IMG/VR virus record: IMGVR_UViG_3300026521_000003
Location: 124,001-188,000 of that record
Strand: one strand, 5' to 3'
Source of the DNA: a virus
Length of the DNA: 64,000 nt
Below the pieces are notes generated by a model that saw nothing but the letters and a program-made list of their open reading frames with translations, searched no databases and was not told where the DNA came from. Positions 35,479 to 45,093 of this stretch are shown one piece after another. The translations under genes were made by a program, and so were the position numbers. The number at the start of each line of letters is the position of its first letter. The stretch's first letter is position 1.

Positions 35479-35505
35479 AACTAAGAAAAGAAACAAGGAG
35501 TTTTA

Positions 35506-35814
35506 GTGGGTGCAATTTCAACACAAACAGAATCAAAAACAAAAACTAAAATCAAAAAACCTAGTAAATATGCTGTATATATATTGAATGATGATTATAC
35601 ACCATGGAATTTTGTAGTATCTACGCTTGTTAAAATATTTAATAAAAGTGAAGAAGAAGCAAATAATTTGACATCGAGTGTTCATAATTCTGGTGAAGGT
35701 TTATGTGGTATTTATACTAAAGAAATAGCAGAATCTAAGGTTGCAGCATCTACTGAATATGCTAAAATTAATAAACAACCTCTTAGAACAACAATGCGTA
35801 TTGTTGAAGATTAA
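35506..35814 (+). CDS. clpS: ClpS-like adaptor
   Basis: A 102-residue protein starting with GTG, fixed by an AAGGAG site 5 bases upstream. It carries the key ClpS features. 'ILNDDYTPWNFVV' (residues 26-38) has the Asn-Asp-Asp that binds the free amino group of N-degron substrates, then 'VHNSGEGLCGIYTKEIAE' with the conserved His60. In E. coli ClpS these residues form the N-end-rule pocket. The first ~20 residues are the flexible extension needed to engage ClpA. The gene is followed 14 bases later by a ClpA-like gene. Phage-borne ClpS is unusual; it could redirect degradation to chosen host proteins. Confidence 0.88.
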   Translation: MGAISTQTESKTKTKIKKPSKYAVYILNDDYTPWNFVVSTLVKIFNKSEEEANNLTSSVHNSGEGLCGIYTKEIAESKVAASTEYAKINKQPLRTTMRIVED

Positions 35815-35828
35815 AAAGGAAAAAATCA

Positions 35829-38132
35829 ATGATTAAATTATTAAGTGAAGAAGTAGAAAATATTATTAATGTTGCATGGGAAGATGCCGCTAAACGTAAA
35901 CAGGAATATTTATTATTAGAAAATATTTTATTTAGTGCATTGGATAATAAAGAAGTTCAAGATATTATGCATGATTTGGATGTTGAATGGAAAGATTTAA
36001 AAGCTAAATTGGATTCTTTTTTAGAAACAGAAATTGAAAAAGTTGACAATGTACAACATCCTAAGCAAACGATAATGTTTAAGAAGATTCTTCAGCATTT
36101 GATATTTCATTCTCAAAATAGTGGTAAGATTGCTCAAGTCGAAGACCTACTTATTGCGATGTTTAATGAGCCAGAAACTACAGCCGTTTATCTTATGAGT
36201 GAATTCGGTATTGATGAATATGCTCTTAAAGAATTAGCAACAGAAATTCGTCATCCTGAAGATATGGATGAAGATGACGAAGATGAAGATGTAGTTCAAC
36301 CACGTAATAGTAGATCTAAGAAGAAAAAGAAATCTGCATTAGAACAATATGCTATGAATATTACGGATATGGCAAAAGAAGGTAAAATCGACCCTGTTAT
36401 TGGGAGAGATGAAGAGACAGATAGGGTTATTCAAATTCTTTGTAGAAAAAAGAAAAATAATCCACTACTTGTCGGTGAAGCTGGTGTTGGTAAAACAGCA
36501 TGTGTTGAAAAATTAGCATTAGATATTGTGAATGATGATGTCCCTTCTCAAATAAAAGATTGGCAAATTTTTTCTATAGACATTACCGCTATGATTGCAG
36601 GAGCTAAATTTAGAGGTGATTTTGAAAAGAGATTACAAGATATTTTAACTGAGTTAGAAGAAAAAGATAAATGTATTGCATTTTTTGATGAATTCCATAC
36701 AATGTTTGGTCTTGGAGCTAATAGTTCAAATCAATTAGATGCTACTAATATTCTTAAACCTGCTATGATGAATGGTAAAATTAAAATCATGGGTGCTACA
36801 ACATATGAAGAAGCTAAGAATACTGTTGATAAAAATAAACCTATGGCTAGAAGATTTCAAAAAGTAGATATTTTAGAACCTGATGAGGAAACAACATTTA
36901 AAATTTTAAAAGGTTTAAAAAATACATTTGAAGAATATCATAATGTTAGTTACTCTGATAAGATTTTAAAACAGATAGTTTCATTAAGTGGTAAACATTT
37001 AGTAGACAATCATTTTCCAGATAAAGCGATAGATATTGTTGATGAAGTCGGCTCTGTTATAAAATTAGCTACTCAAACAGAAGAAAGAGTTGCAATCAAA
37101 GAAAAAGATATTACTGATTTAATTTCAAGTAAAGCAAGAGTACCAGTAACTATTGAAGATGGTGATGATAAATTAGGATTAGAAAATCTTGAAACTAATA
37201 TCAAAGCTAAATTATATGGTCAGGATCATGCTGTATCAGAAATAGCCGAAAAAGTTATGTTAGCAAGAGCAGGATTAAATGAACCAGGGAAACCTATGGG
37301 AGCATTTATGCTTGCTGGTCCAAGTGGTGTAGGTAAAACAGAATTAGCAAGACAGTTGTCTGAACAATTAGGAAACCTTAAACTACTGCGTTATGATATG
37401 TCTGAATTTATGGAAGAAACTGGTGTAGCTAAACTTACAGGATCTGCTCAAGGGTATGTAGGATATGAAGAAGGAGGAAGATTGATTAATGATATTAAAA
37501 AGCATCCTCATTCTATTCTTTTATTGGATGAATTTGAAAAATCACATCCAAAAATTCAGAATACATTCCTTCAAATTTTAGAAGAAGCAGAATTATCTAG
37601 TTCTGATGGTACAAAAGCCGATTTTAGAAATGTATTTATTTTATTCACTACTAATGCGGGAAGTAAAGTTAGTAAAACTGTTGGTTTTGGTGGTAATGCA
37701 GGTAAATCAAAATCTATAGCAGCTATTGAAAAAGCATTTTCTCCTGAATTTAGAAATAGATTAGATGGTGTAATTCAATTCAATCCATTGGGTGATGAAC
37801 AAGTATTTAAAGTAGCTGAAAAAATACTTAATGAGATAAGAGATCAACTTAAAACTAAAAATGTACAACTTACAGTTACAAAATCAGCAAAACAAGTTAT
37901 GGCTGATAAAGGCTTTGATCCAACTATGGGTGCTCGTCCTATGAAGAGAGTTATTCAAGATCTTATTAAGAAACCAGTAGCAAAAGAAATAGTATTAGGT
38001 AAATTAAAAGATGGTGGTCGAGTTAAGGTTGATACTGATAAAGATGGTGAAATCATTTTAAAATTTACATCTCAAGAAGAATTAAATGTTAAAAAAGATA
38101 AAAAAGAGATTGTTTCTGATAAGGTGGAATAA
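35829..38132 (+). CDS. clpA: ClpA-like AAA+ unfoldase
   Basis: A 767-residue protein (E. coli ClpA 758). Residues 1-145 are the double helical repeat Clp_N domain that binds ClpS. D1 has Walker A 'GEAGVGKTA' (216-224), Walker B 'CIAFFDEFHTMFG' and pore loop 'GAKFRGDFEKRL'. D2 has Walker A 'GPSGVGKTE' (497-505), 'SILLLDEFEKSHP', pore 'GSAQGYVGYEEGG' and 'FSPEFRNRLDGVIQF'. A 'VGF' tripeptide at 618-620 sits where ClpA has the IGL loop that docks into ClpP, so it probably can still pair with a protease. No ClpP gene is in the window. About 40 acidic/basic linker residues (~140-175) separate N domain and D1. Confidence 0.93.
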   Translation: MIKLLSEEVENIINVAWEDAAKRKQEYLLLENILFSALDNKEVQDIMHDLDVEWKDLKAKLDSFLETEIEKVDNVQHPKQTIMFKKILQHLIFHSQNSGKIAQVEDLLIAMFNEPETTAVYLMSEFGIDEYALKELATEIRHPEDMDEDDEDEDVVQPRNSRSKKKKKSALEQYAMNITDMAKEGKIDPVIGRDEETDRVIQILCRKKKNNPLLVGEAGVGKTACVEKLALDIVNDDVPSQIKDWQIFSIDITAMIAGAKFRGDFEKRLQDILTELEEKDKCIAFFDEFHTMFGLGANSSNQLDATNILKPAMMNGKIKIMGATTYEEAKNTVDKNKPMARRFQKVDILEPDEETTFKILKGLKNTFEEYHNVSYSDKILKQIVSLSGKHLVDNHFPDKAIDIVDEVGSVIKLATQTEERVAIKEKDITDLISSKARVPVTIEDGDDKLGLENLETNIKAKLYGQDHAVSEIAEKVMLARAGLNEPGKPMGAFMLAGPSGVGKTELARQLSEQLGNLKLLRYDMSEFMEETGVAKLTGSAQGYVGYEEGGRLINDIKKHPHSILLLDEFEKSHPKIQNTFLQILEEAELSSSDGTKADFRNVFILFTTNAGSKVSKTVGFGGNAGKSKSIAAIEKAFSPEFRNRLDGVIQFNPLGDEQVFKVAEKILNEIRDQLKTKNVQLTVTKSAKQVMADKGFDPTMGARPMKRVIQDLIKKPVAKEIVLGKLKDGGRVKVDTDKDGEIILKFTSQEELNVKKDKKEIVSDKVE

Positions 38133-38135
38133 ATT

Positions 38136-38441
38136 ATGCCATATTTAATTTTAATAATGATTGGACTGATAATCTTATGGTTATTGATTGGGTTTTCATT
38201 AAAGAGAAAAAAAGAAGTTACGTTCTCTGACGAATTTTATGATCAGGTTGATTATTTTAAGCTTGATGGTAATGAGGTTGTTGCTGTTATGATTAACAAT
38301 GATAAAAAAATAGTATATAATAGTCGACGATCGAGTGCTGCTCAAGAATATTTTGATTCTATTCAAGAAAACTATAAGAAATGGTTGAGTAAAAATTCTA
38401 AATCTAAAGATAATTTAGATGGTGTAGTAAAATTTAGTTAG
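38136..38441 (+). CDS. small single-pass membrane protein
   Basis: A 101-residue protein. Residues 1-22 are a hydrophobic segment ('PYLILIMIGLIILWLLIGF') followed by 'KRKK', predicting an N-out/C-in single membrane span. The cytoplasmic part ('YFKLDGNEVVAVMINNDKK') is small and unrecognised. It starts 3 bases after the ClpA gene and ends at a terminator, so it may anchor the phage Clp complex at the membrane; this is inference. Confidence 0.75.
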   Translation: MPYLILIMIGLIILWLLIGFSLKRKKEVTFSDEFYDQVDYFKLDGNEVVAVMINNDKKIVYNSRRSSAAQEYFDSIQENYKKWLSKNSKSKDNLDGVVKFS

Positions 38442-38445
38442 GTTT

Positions 38446-38470
38446 TGATAGTGGATTAACTCCACTATCA
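38446..38470. terminator. bidirectional hairpin terminator
   Basis: A 10-base perfect inverted repeat (TGATAGTGGA / TCCACTATCA) with a 5-base loop between the end of the ClpA unit and the converging minus-strand gene. A TTTT tract lies on the left side, favouring termination of minus-strand transcripts. Confidence 0.65.
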
Positions 38471-38476
38471 GAGAAA

Positions 38477-38920
38477 TTACATATCTTCTTCAGTTTCTGC
38501 AAACTCAGAAATACCTTCAATATCAGCTAATGCTTTCTTTAGGAAATTCTTTTTATTTCCGGCAGCTCTTAAAAGTTTATCTTTTCCACCATGTGCTTTA
38601 ACTAATAATTCCATATAATCAATAGTTTCTTTAGTTAAATTACCTTTTAATAATTTTCTAAATGCCATAATATCACCACTCATAAATGCACTAATAATTT
38701 GATTTCTAGCTTCAACAACTTTATCATCTTTTAAGTTACTTAATGCTTTTTTAGCTTGCATTTTTGAAACTTTACCTTTACCAGTAATTACTTTGAATGC
38801 TTTACTTCTATCTTTTTTATATTTTGTTGCGATTTTTTCTTTTGATGCTTCACTTAAAACTTCATCAGTCTCAACAGTATTTAACTTTTCAACTTCATTT
38901 AGAATGTCCATTAATTTCAT
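38477..38920 (-). CDS. hypothetical basic protein, leader-like N-terminus
   Basis: A 147-residue protein of unknown function. It starts 'MKLMDILNEVEKLN', and residues ~31-35 read 'VLSEAS'; both fit the hydrophobic-x-E cleavage pattern seen on other late proteins here. The remainder is Lys/Ala-rich and helical ('KIATKYKKDRSKAFKVIT'), with an acidic C-terminus. A perfect minus-strand TATAAATA lies 34 bases upstream and an AGGAG ribosome site precedes the start. I infer a basic internal head protein bound to DNA. Confidence 0.75.
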   Translation of the reverse strand: MKLMDILNEVEKLNTVETDEVLSEASKEKIATKYKKDRSKAFKVITGKGKVSKMQAKKALSNLKDDKVVEARNQIISAFMSGDIMAFRKLLKGNLTKETIDYMELLVKAHGGKDKLLRAAGNKKNFLKKALADIEGISEFAETEEDM

Positions 38921-38953
38921 ATTCTAACTCCTATTAGGTATTATAATTTATTT

Positions 38954-38961
38954 TATTTATA
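38954..38961 (-). promoter_or_regulatory. late promoter, TATAAATA (minus strand)
   Basis: Read on the minus strand the context is AGTATAAATAAAATA, matching the plus-strand late promoter at 48149 over 15 bases. It drives the 38477-38920 gene. Confidence 0.65.
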
Positions 38962-39009
38962 CTAAAAATTAAATTTAATATAGTTATTTGATGCAAAACT
39001 ATAAAAAAA

Positions 39010-39017
39010 TATAAATA
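39010..39017 (+). promoter_or_regulatory. late promoter, TATAAATA
   Basis: A perfect TATAAATA 19 bases before the 39037 start and followed by a strong AAGGAGG ribosome site. Confidence 0.6.
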
Positions 39018-39036
39018 AAAGAAAAAAGGAGGAATC

Positions 39037-39432
39037 ATGCAATCATTAACATTTGAAATGATAGGAGCAAGACCACCGGTAGAACTACTAGATAGTGAAG
39101 AAGTTAGAGTACGTTTAAATAATATTGGGTATTTAGATCCATCTATTATTATACGTACGGATAATACTGTTGCTTTAAATATTGATAAAAATGTTTATAC
39201 TATAACATCAAATTTGATTTTAGATTCCGAACAATTATTAGTTAATGGATCAACGATTTTATTGAGTAAAGATAATTTTGGTATTCAAGAATTATTAGTA
39301 AATGTAGAAACAAGTGCCGATCCAGGTTATATTGAAGTTATAAACTATGTATCTGATAATAAAATAATTACCTTAGATACGGATGAATATGATGGTAAAG
39401 AAGTTTTTATAAAATATTTAACGATTCGATAA
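39037..39432 (+). CDS. small beta-rich structural protein
   Basis: A 131-residue protein of unknown function. It is mostly predicted beta-strands ('NVYTITSNLILDSEQLLVNG', 'GYIEVINYVSDNKIITLD') and ends 'GKEVFIKYLTIR'. A similar ending ('KVKYII' or 'KVCYLTTE') occurs in the 50793 gene and within the 45094 fibre, suggesting a shared small beta-domain. It is preceded by one of the best ribosome sites in the window and its own late promoter. Probably a fibre or tail accessory protein. Confidence 0.72.
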   Translation: MQSLTFEMIGARPPVELLDSEEVRVRLNNIGYLDPSIIIRTDNTVALNIDKNVYTITSNLILDSEQLLVNGSTILLSKDNFGIQELLVNVETSADPGYIEVINYVSDNKIITLDTDEYDGKEVFIKYLTIR

Positions 39433-39468
39433 AAAATACTTAATACCCCAAAAAAATTAATATATTGA

Positions 39469-39476
39469 TATAAATA
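39469..39476 (+). promoter_or_regulatory. late promoter, TATAAATA
   Basis: GATATAAATATAAAG, 61 bases before the giant fibre start. The leader between them holds a small hairpin (GGAGA/TCTCC at 39484-39498) and a GGGGG ribosome site. Confidence 0.6.
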
Positions 39477-39536
39477 TAAAGTGAGGAGAGATTATCTCCA
39501 ACAAACTTTATAATTAAAAACACACGGGGGTTTTAC

Positions 39537-42500
39537 ATGACACATTTTATTCAATTGCCTAACAAAACGGTTTCTTTATTAGACCAAGAGTTGGCATTAA
39601 AAAATGGAAATATTGCGTTTGAATTTGGTGGTACTGAAAAAGTACTTGTTACTGAAGAAGCACTACAAACAGCAATAGCAGGGATGTCTGCACCGATTAC
39701 TGTTGCAACTAAAGCCGATTTAGATGCATTGACAAATAATGATGTAATGACACATCAGAGAATTTTTGTACAAGATGATGGTGATGGTAAATGGGCATAC
39801 TATATGATTACAGATGTTACAGGAACAGTCCCAGCATATATTAAGGTATCTGACGAAGATATTTTTGGGGCTTTATTTTCTGATGATGTAACAGCACAAA
39901 TATCTAAAATCGGAGATTTAGCTAATTTAAATACTGGTATTTCTGTTAATTTGACAGATCCTACAACAATTATTGAAGCTATTAACGAAGTTTATGCTCA
40001 ACATTTAGCTCTTAACACAAGAGTTGGTGATAATGCTGATTTAACTACTACTGAAAAGGGTACTATTGTAGGTGCTATCAATGAATTGGTTGTAAATATC
40101 TCTTCTAATGATGGTGATATTTTAACAATCCAAAACAATATTGGTGATTTAACTACTATCAACTTAACAGAAGCTGTTGATAAAGCTTCAATCGTTGCGG
40201 CAATCAACAAGGTTATTGCAGTTCAAAATACTAAATTAGATGCAGAAGATGTTGTTCCTATCATAGTTTCATATACAGGTCTTTTAACTGAATTAACAAC
40301 AACTAACCAAAATTCTTTAGTAGAAGCAATTAATGAAATTGTTGCTGATGTTCAAGCTAATGAAGATGCTACAATTGCTGTTACTGGTGATTTAGCTAAT
40401 TTAGTTACTACTGATAAAACTAATTTAGTTGCTGCAATTAATGAGGTTCAAGGAAATGTTGTTACTGAAACTAATAGAGCTACTGGAGCTGAAGCTACAT
40501 TACAATCTAATATTGATGCTGAGGTTGCTAGAGCAACAACTGCTGAAAATACATTACAAACTAATTTAGATACTGAAGCTGCTACAAGAGCTGCTAATGA
40601 TGGTGATTTAACTACTTTAACTACTGATGTTAAATCTAATTTAGTTAATGCTATTAATGAAGTTGATGCTAATACTGATGCAGAGGCTGCAAGAGCAATA
40701 GCTGCTGAAACACAATTAACAACTGATTTAAATAATGAAGTAACTGCAAGAACTGCTGCTGATACTGCGATTCAAGCTGAGTTAGATGCTACACAAGTTG
40801 CTGCTGGATTGGGTGAAGATGGAAGTTATACAGCTGATGCTACAACAAATTATATAGCGACTGCAACAACTTTAACTGGAGCTGATAAATTATTAGATGC
40901 ACAAACTAAAGTAAATGCTGATGCAATCGCTGCTGAAACTACAAGAGCGACAACTGCTGAAACTACATTACAATCAAATATTGATACTGTATCTGCAGAC
41001 TTAGCTACAGAAACAACCGATAGAATAACAGCTGATAATGCTTTAAGTGATAGAATCGATTCATTAGAATCTGATGTAGATGGCGCAACAGGTGATTTAG
41101 CCGATTTAACTACTGATGCAAAAGACACTTTAGTTGATGCAATCAATGAAGTTGATGCACATGCTGATAAAAATGCGGCTGATTTAGCTACTGAAACTAC
41201 AAGAGCCACTGCTGCTGAAACAACTCTTCAAACTAACTTAGATAATGAAACTGCTAGAGCACAAGCTGCTGAAGCAACTTTAACAACTGATTTAGCAAAT
41301 GAAGTAACTAGAGCAACAGCTGCTGAACAAGCTAATACTGATGCGATTACTACTGAAACTACAAGAGCCACTGCTGCTGAAACAACTCTTCAAACTAACT
41401 TAGATAATGAAACTGCTAGAGCACAAGCTGCTGAAGCTAATTTACAATCTAATATTGATGCTGAAGCTGCTACTAGAGCAACTAATGATGGTTCATTAAC
41501 ATTCGATGAAAGTTTAAATACTACTACTACTGTTGAAAATGAAGATGGTACAACTTCTGAAGTTGTAACAACTCCAAGTGATTTAACTGATGCTATTAAT
41601 AAAGAAAATGCTAGAGCTAAAACTGTTGAAGCTGCTATTCAAGCTGATGTTGATGCTAATGAAGCTGCTATAACAGCAACTACTGATACATTAAGAAGTG
41701 ATTTAGATGCTGAAATTGCTAGAGCTACTACTGCTGAGCAAACTTTAGATACTAAAATTGATACAGCTGTTTCTAACTTAGTTGATGGTGCTCCAGAATT
41801 ATTAGATACTTTAAATGAACTGGCTCAAGCAATCAACAATGACGAAAATTTCTCTGTAACTGTTGCTAATGATATAGCTAACGCTAAATCTGAGTTAAGA
41901 GGTGCTGCATCTGAAGCTATGGATACAATGAAAGAAATTGAAGATGCTTTCAATGCTGAAAAAGCTGCAAGAGATGCAAGAGATGCTGAACAAGAACAAG
42001 CACTTACTGATGAAGTAACTAGAGCAACAACAGCAGAAGCTACATTACAAGCTAATATCGATGATTTAGCAGCAGAAGTAGAAAGTGGTAATGATGGATT
42101 ACAAACTGAAGTAGATGCTATTGAAAGTAATGTTGGGTTAAACGCTGATGGTTCTTATACTGCAGATACAGCAACAAATTATATTGGTACTGCTTATTCA
42201 GTAAGAAATGAAACTAAATTATTAGATACACAAGTTAAAGCTAATGCTGATGCAATTACTGCTGAAACTACAAGAGCTACTGATGCTGAAGCAACTTTAA
42301 CAAATGATTTAGCAAATGAAGTTACAAGAGCAACTACTGCTGAAACTACATTACAATCAAACATTGATACTGTTAGCGCAAATTTAGCTACTGAAACTAC
42401 TGCTAGAACGGATGCAGATACAGTTCTTCAAACTAATATTGATTCTGAAGCTGCTACTAGATTAGCTGCTGATAATGCATTAGATGCTAGAATTACTACT

Positions 42501-43817
42501 GTTGAAGATCAAGTTAATGGAAATATTGGTGATTTAAATACATTAACTACTGATGATAAAACTAATTTAGTTGCTGCAATTAATGAAGTTGATGCTCATA
42601 CAGACACAAATGCTGCAGGTTTAGCTACTGAAATTACAGCTAGACAAGACGCTATAACTAATGAAGCTACTTTAAGAGCTAATGCTGATACTCAATTAAC
42701 TAATGATATAGCTGCTGAAACTACAAGAGCGACATCTGCTGAAGCGGCAAATACAGCGGCGATTGCGACTGAAACTACAAGAGCAACTACTGCTGAAGGT
42801 AATTTAGGTTTTAATGCTGTATTAACTGTTGATGATGGTGAAGGTGGTACTAGATTAGCTGGAAACTTAACTGAAGCAATTAATGCTGAAGTTGCTAGAG
42901 CAACTGCTGCTAATACAAATACTAATAACGATTTATCTGCTGAAATTACTAGAGCTACTGCTGCTGAAGCAACTCTACAAAGTAATATTGATAATGAAGC
43001 AACAAGAGCACAAGCTGCTGAAGCTACATTAACTAATGATTTAGCAAGCGAAGTAACTAGAGCTACTGCTGCTGAAGCAACTTTACAAACTAATTTAGAT
43101 AATGAAACTACAAGAGCAACTACTGCTGAAAGCACACTTCAATCTAATATTGATGCAGAAGCATTAACTAGAAGTACTAATGATGGTTCATTAATTTTCA
43201 ACTCGCCATTAGCAGATGCTACTAATTTAACAGATGCTATTAATGCTGAATTATTAAGAGCAACTACTGCTGAAGCTGCTAATACTACTGCTATCAATAA
43301 TGAAAATACAAGAGCAACTGCTGCTGAGACTGTATTAACTGATAATTTAAATACAGAAATTGCTAGAGCTACAGCAGCAGAACAAGCTAATGCTGATGCA
43401 ATCGCTGCTTTAGATGGTGCAACAGATGCAAAAATAGGAGATTTAACAACTCTTACTACTGATGCTCAAAATACTGTTGTTGCTGCTATTAATGAAGTTA
43501 ATGCTGAAACTGATGCTAATACAAATCAAGTATCAGTTATTAAAGCATTTATTAATGATATGCTAAGTAAATCTGGAAAAACAGTTGATGCGATTGAGTT
43601 AGTTGCTAATACTGAGTATTCAATCGATATTTCTGATTTAGCTTCTACAAATGTTGCTGTAACAGTTTATTCTGTTAATGGTACCATTTTGAGTCAAGAA
43701 TACGGTATGTTTATTGATATTGATACTGCTAATGCGATTGTAAAAATCACTTCTTCAATAGATGTTACTGTTAAAGCTGTTATTGCTTCTGATATTTCAG
43801 GATTAACAATAGCGTAA
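39537..43817 (+). CDS. giant repeat-rich tail fibre (1,426 residues)
   Basis: The N-terminal ~120 residues form an attachment region ('TKADLDALTNNDVMTHQRI', 'WAYYMITDVTG'). The rest is a shaft of two alternating repeat types. One is Ala/Thr-rich heptad blocks such as 'ETTRATAAETTLQTNLDNE'. The other is a 'GDLxxLTTDxKxNLVxAINEVxA' block found about nine times (for example 'TNLVAAINEVDAHTD'). Both imply a trimeric coiled-coil rod. The last ~85 residues are a small beta-domain ('ANTEYSIDISDLAST') that may be the tip or trimerisation cap. GCT alanine codons raise local GC above the surroundings. It is probably a long tail fibre segment or whisker. Confidence 0.85.
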   Translation: MTHFIQLPNKTVSLLDQELALKNGNIAFEFGGTEKVLVTEEALQTAIAGMSAPITVATKADLDALTNNDVMTHQRIFVQDDGDGKWAYYMITDVTGTVPAYIKVSDEDIFGALFSDDVTAQISKIGDLANLNTGISVNLTDPTTIIEAINEVYAQHLALNTRVGDNADLTTTEKGTIVGAINELVVNISSNDGDILTIQNNIGDLTTINLTEAVDKASIVAAINKVIAVQNTKLDAEDVVPIIVSYTGLLTELTTTNQNSLVEAINEIVADVQANEDATIAVTGDLANLVTTDKTNLVAAINEVQGNVVTETNRATGAEATLQSNIDAEVARATTAENTLQTNLDTEAATRAANDGDLTTLTTDVKSNLVNAINEVDANTDAEAARAIAAETQLTTDLNNEVTARTAADTAIQAELDATQVAAGLGEDGSYTADATTNYIATATTLTGADKLLDAQTKVNADAIAAETTRATTAETTLQSNIDTVSADLATETTDRITADNALSDRIDSLESDVDGATGDLADLTTDAKDTLVDAINEVDAHADKNAADLATETTRATAAETTLQTNLDNETARAQAAEATLTTDLANEVTRATAAEQANTDAITTETTRATAAETTLQTNLDNETARAQAAEANLQSNIDAEAATRATNDGSLTFDESLNTTTTVENEDGTTSEVVTTPSDLTDAINKENARAKTVEAAIQADVDANEAAITATTDTLRSDLDAEIARATTAEQTLDTKIDTAVSNLVDGAPELLDTLNELAQAINNDENFSVTVANDIANAKSELRGAASEAMDTMKEIEDAFNAEKAARDARDAEQEQALTDEVTRATTAEATLQANIDDLAAEVESGNDGLQTEVDAIESNVGLNADGSYTADTATNYIGTAYSVRNETKLLDTQVKANADAITAETTRATDAEATLTNDLANEVTRATTAETTLQSNIDTVSANLATETTARTDADTVLQTNIDSEAATRLAADNALDARITTVEDQVNGNIGDLNTLTTDDKTNLVAAINEVDAHTDTNAAGLATEITARQDAITNEATLRANADTQLTNDIAAETTRATSAEAANTAAIATETTRATTAEGNLGFNAVLTVDDGEGGTRLAGNLTEAINAEVARATAANTNTNNDLSAEITRATAAEATLQSNIDNEATRAQAAEATLTNDLASEVTRATAAEATLQTNLDNETTRATTAESTLQSNIDAEALTRSTNDGSLIFNSPLADATNLTDAINAELLRATTAEAANTTAINNENTRATAAETVLTDNLNTEIARATAAEQANADAIAALDGATDAKIGDLTTLTTDAQNTVVAAINEVNAETDANTNQVSVIKAFINDMLSKSGKTVDAIELVANTEYSIDISDLASTNVAVTVYSVNGTILSQEYGMFIDIDTANAIVKITSSIDVTVKAVIASDISGLTIA

Positions 43818-43827
43818 GCTTACTTTT

Positions 43828-43852
43828 TCTAACCGAGTAAAACTCGGTTAGA
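43828..43852 (+). terminator. rho-independent terminator after giant fibre
   Basis: A 10-base perfect stem (TCTAACCGAG / CTCGGTTAGA) with a 5-base loop, followed by ATTTTAAATTT. It is the most GC-rich hairpin in the window and sits 11 bases after the fibre stop. Confidence 0.75.
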
Positions 43853-43878
43853 ATTTTAAATTTAAAGGAAATAAATTA

Positions 43879-44988
43879 ATGCAAGTTATAGAAGTAAAAC
43901 AAACAGATATTATAAATGATATACCAAATAATGTTATAGTTTTTAATAAAGAAACTCAATCATATTTTAAAAAAGACCAGTCGGTTATATTGACTGATAA
44001 TTTGACATTTAGAGATGCTATCTTGAATGAATATGCTAGCTGGGCAAGGTTTAGAGAAAAAGAGTTAGAGAGTGACTTTATTAAATACTATGATACCAAT
44101 GATAAAGAAAAGATTCTGAATGTTTTTAATGAAGACGATAAAATTATAGCTTTAGCGGAAGCTAGAAAACTAGAATTTGATACCACCCACATTTATTCTA
44201 ATATAAATGATGATATAAAAAATATATTTGAACAAAATAGACTAATAATTGATGATTTATACCTAACTCAATTTAATAAAGTAATATACGTAGATCAAAC
44301 CATAGGTTTAGATACTAATGGTGGTAGTATCGATTATCCTGTAAAAACTATACGTAGAGCGGAATCAATGATTATTGAAAAAACCGCTATAGTTTTAATG
44401 CATGGTATCTATGATATAACAAAAGGTAATACTAGATCGAATAAAAGATATTGTATCTCTGGCTTAGCAAGTAATATTGATAGCAATAATAATATTTTAT
44501 CAGTTGAATATATTAATATCGGTGCGATAGGTGATGTTATACTAATGGTTGATACAGATGGATTAGACTATGAATCAAGAGATTTATCGTTTGTTAATGG
44601 TATTATGAATGAAAATTCAAAAGCTATTGGTATTATATTTAAAATGCTTGATAAAAATAAAGAAAGCAACTATTCTGTAAGTATTGTGAGAAATTCAGAA
44701 GGATTTCAATTAATAGATTGTGTTTGTGATTTGGATGTTATGAATGGTAGTGTCGTGTATAATAAAACTGAGAATATCATTTCGGTAAAATTTATTAATA
44801 CTATTATAAATTATAAAAAAGCCTTAAATGGTGAGCAATATGATAGACCATATAGAGGTATATATGAACTTGAAAATTCTTTTATTAATAATGATCTTAA
44901 AATAAAAATTGATACGTATGATTCAAAACCTATGGATATAAATGGTAATGTATCAATGCTACAAAATTTAAATTTACGCAATTTTTAA
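43879..44988 (+). CDS. virion protein with probable beta-helix domain
   Basis: A 369-residue protein. The N-terminal ~135 residues are helical and charged. Near residue 135 'VIYVDQTIGLDTNGGSIDYP' followed by 'VKTIRRAESMI' is the classic entry to right-handed beta-helix proteins ('yVdp..G.Dtn.Gs...P.kTi..A'). The following ~200 residues show short beta-strands with turn Asn/Gly, as in pectate-lyase or tailspike folds. No catalytic Asp/Glu set can be assigned. It lies between two fibre genes, so a tailspike or fibre-tip role is likely. It has no visible promoter of its own, and readthrough of the hairpin at 43828 would be needed. Confidence 0.7.
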   Translation: MQVIEVKQTDIINDIPNNVIVFNKETQSYFKKDQSVILTDNLTFRDAILNEYASWARFREKELESDFIKYYDTNDKEKILNVFNEDDKIIALAEARKLEFDTTHIYSNINDDIKNIFEQNRLIIDDLYLTQFNKVIYVDQTIGLDTNGGSIDYPVKTIRRAESMIIEKTAIVLMHGIYDITKGNTRSNKRYCISGLASNIDSNNNILSVEYINIGAIGDVILMVDTDGLDYESRDLSFVNGIMNENSKAIGIIFKMLDKNKESNYSVSIVRNSEGFQLIDCVCDLDVMNGSVVYNKTENIISVKFINTIINYKKALNGEQYDRPYRGIYELENSFINNDLKIKIDTYDSKPMDINGNVSMLQNLNLRNF

Positions 44989-45030
44989 AAAAATACAATA
45001 TATCAGTTTAAATAATTTTTTCTCTTTTTT

Positions 45031-45039
45031 GAATAAATA
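45031..45039 (+). promoter_or_regulatory. late promoter-like GAATAAATA
   Basis: TTTGAATAAATAAATAG, 54 bases before the 45094 fibre start. It is the same variant as at 1636, 6203 and 29594. Confidence 0.42.
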
Positions 45040-45093
45040 AATAGAAAGTTAATTATGTGAACAAATAGTTTACAATAAAGGGAGAGTAAAATT

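Noticed and set aside
35379-35505. tRNA or small RNA in the gap before clpS
   Set aside because: No cloverleaf or TTCGA-type T loop was found; only a hairpin terminator and a promoter-like TATAAT are visible.
43828-43852. Attachment site or inverted-repeat end of a mobile element
   Set aside because: It is a short perfect hairpin with a T-rich tail just after a stop codon and has no partner copy, so a terminator explains it.
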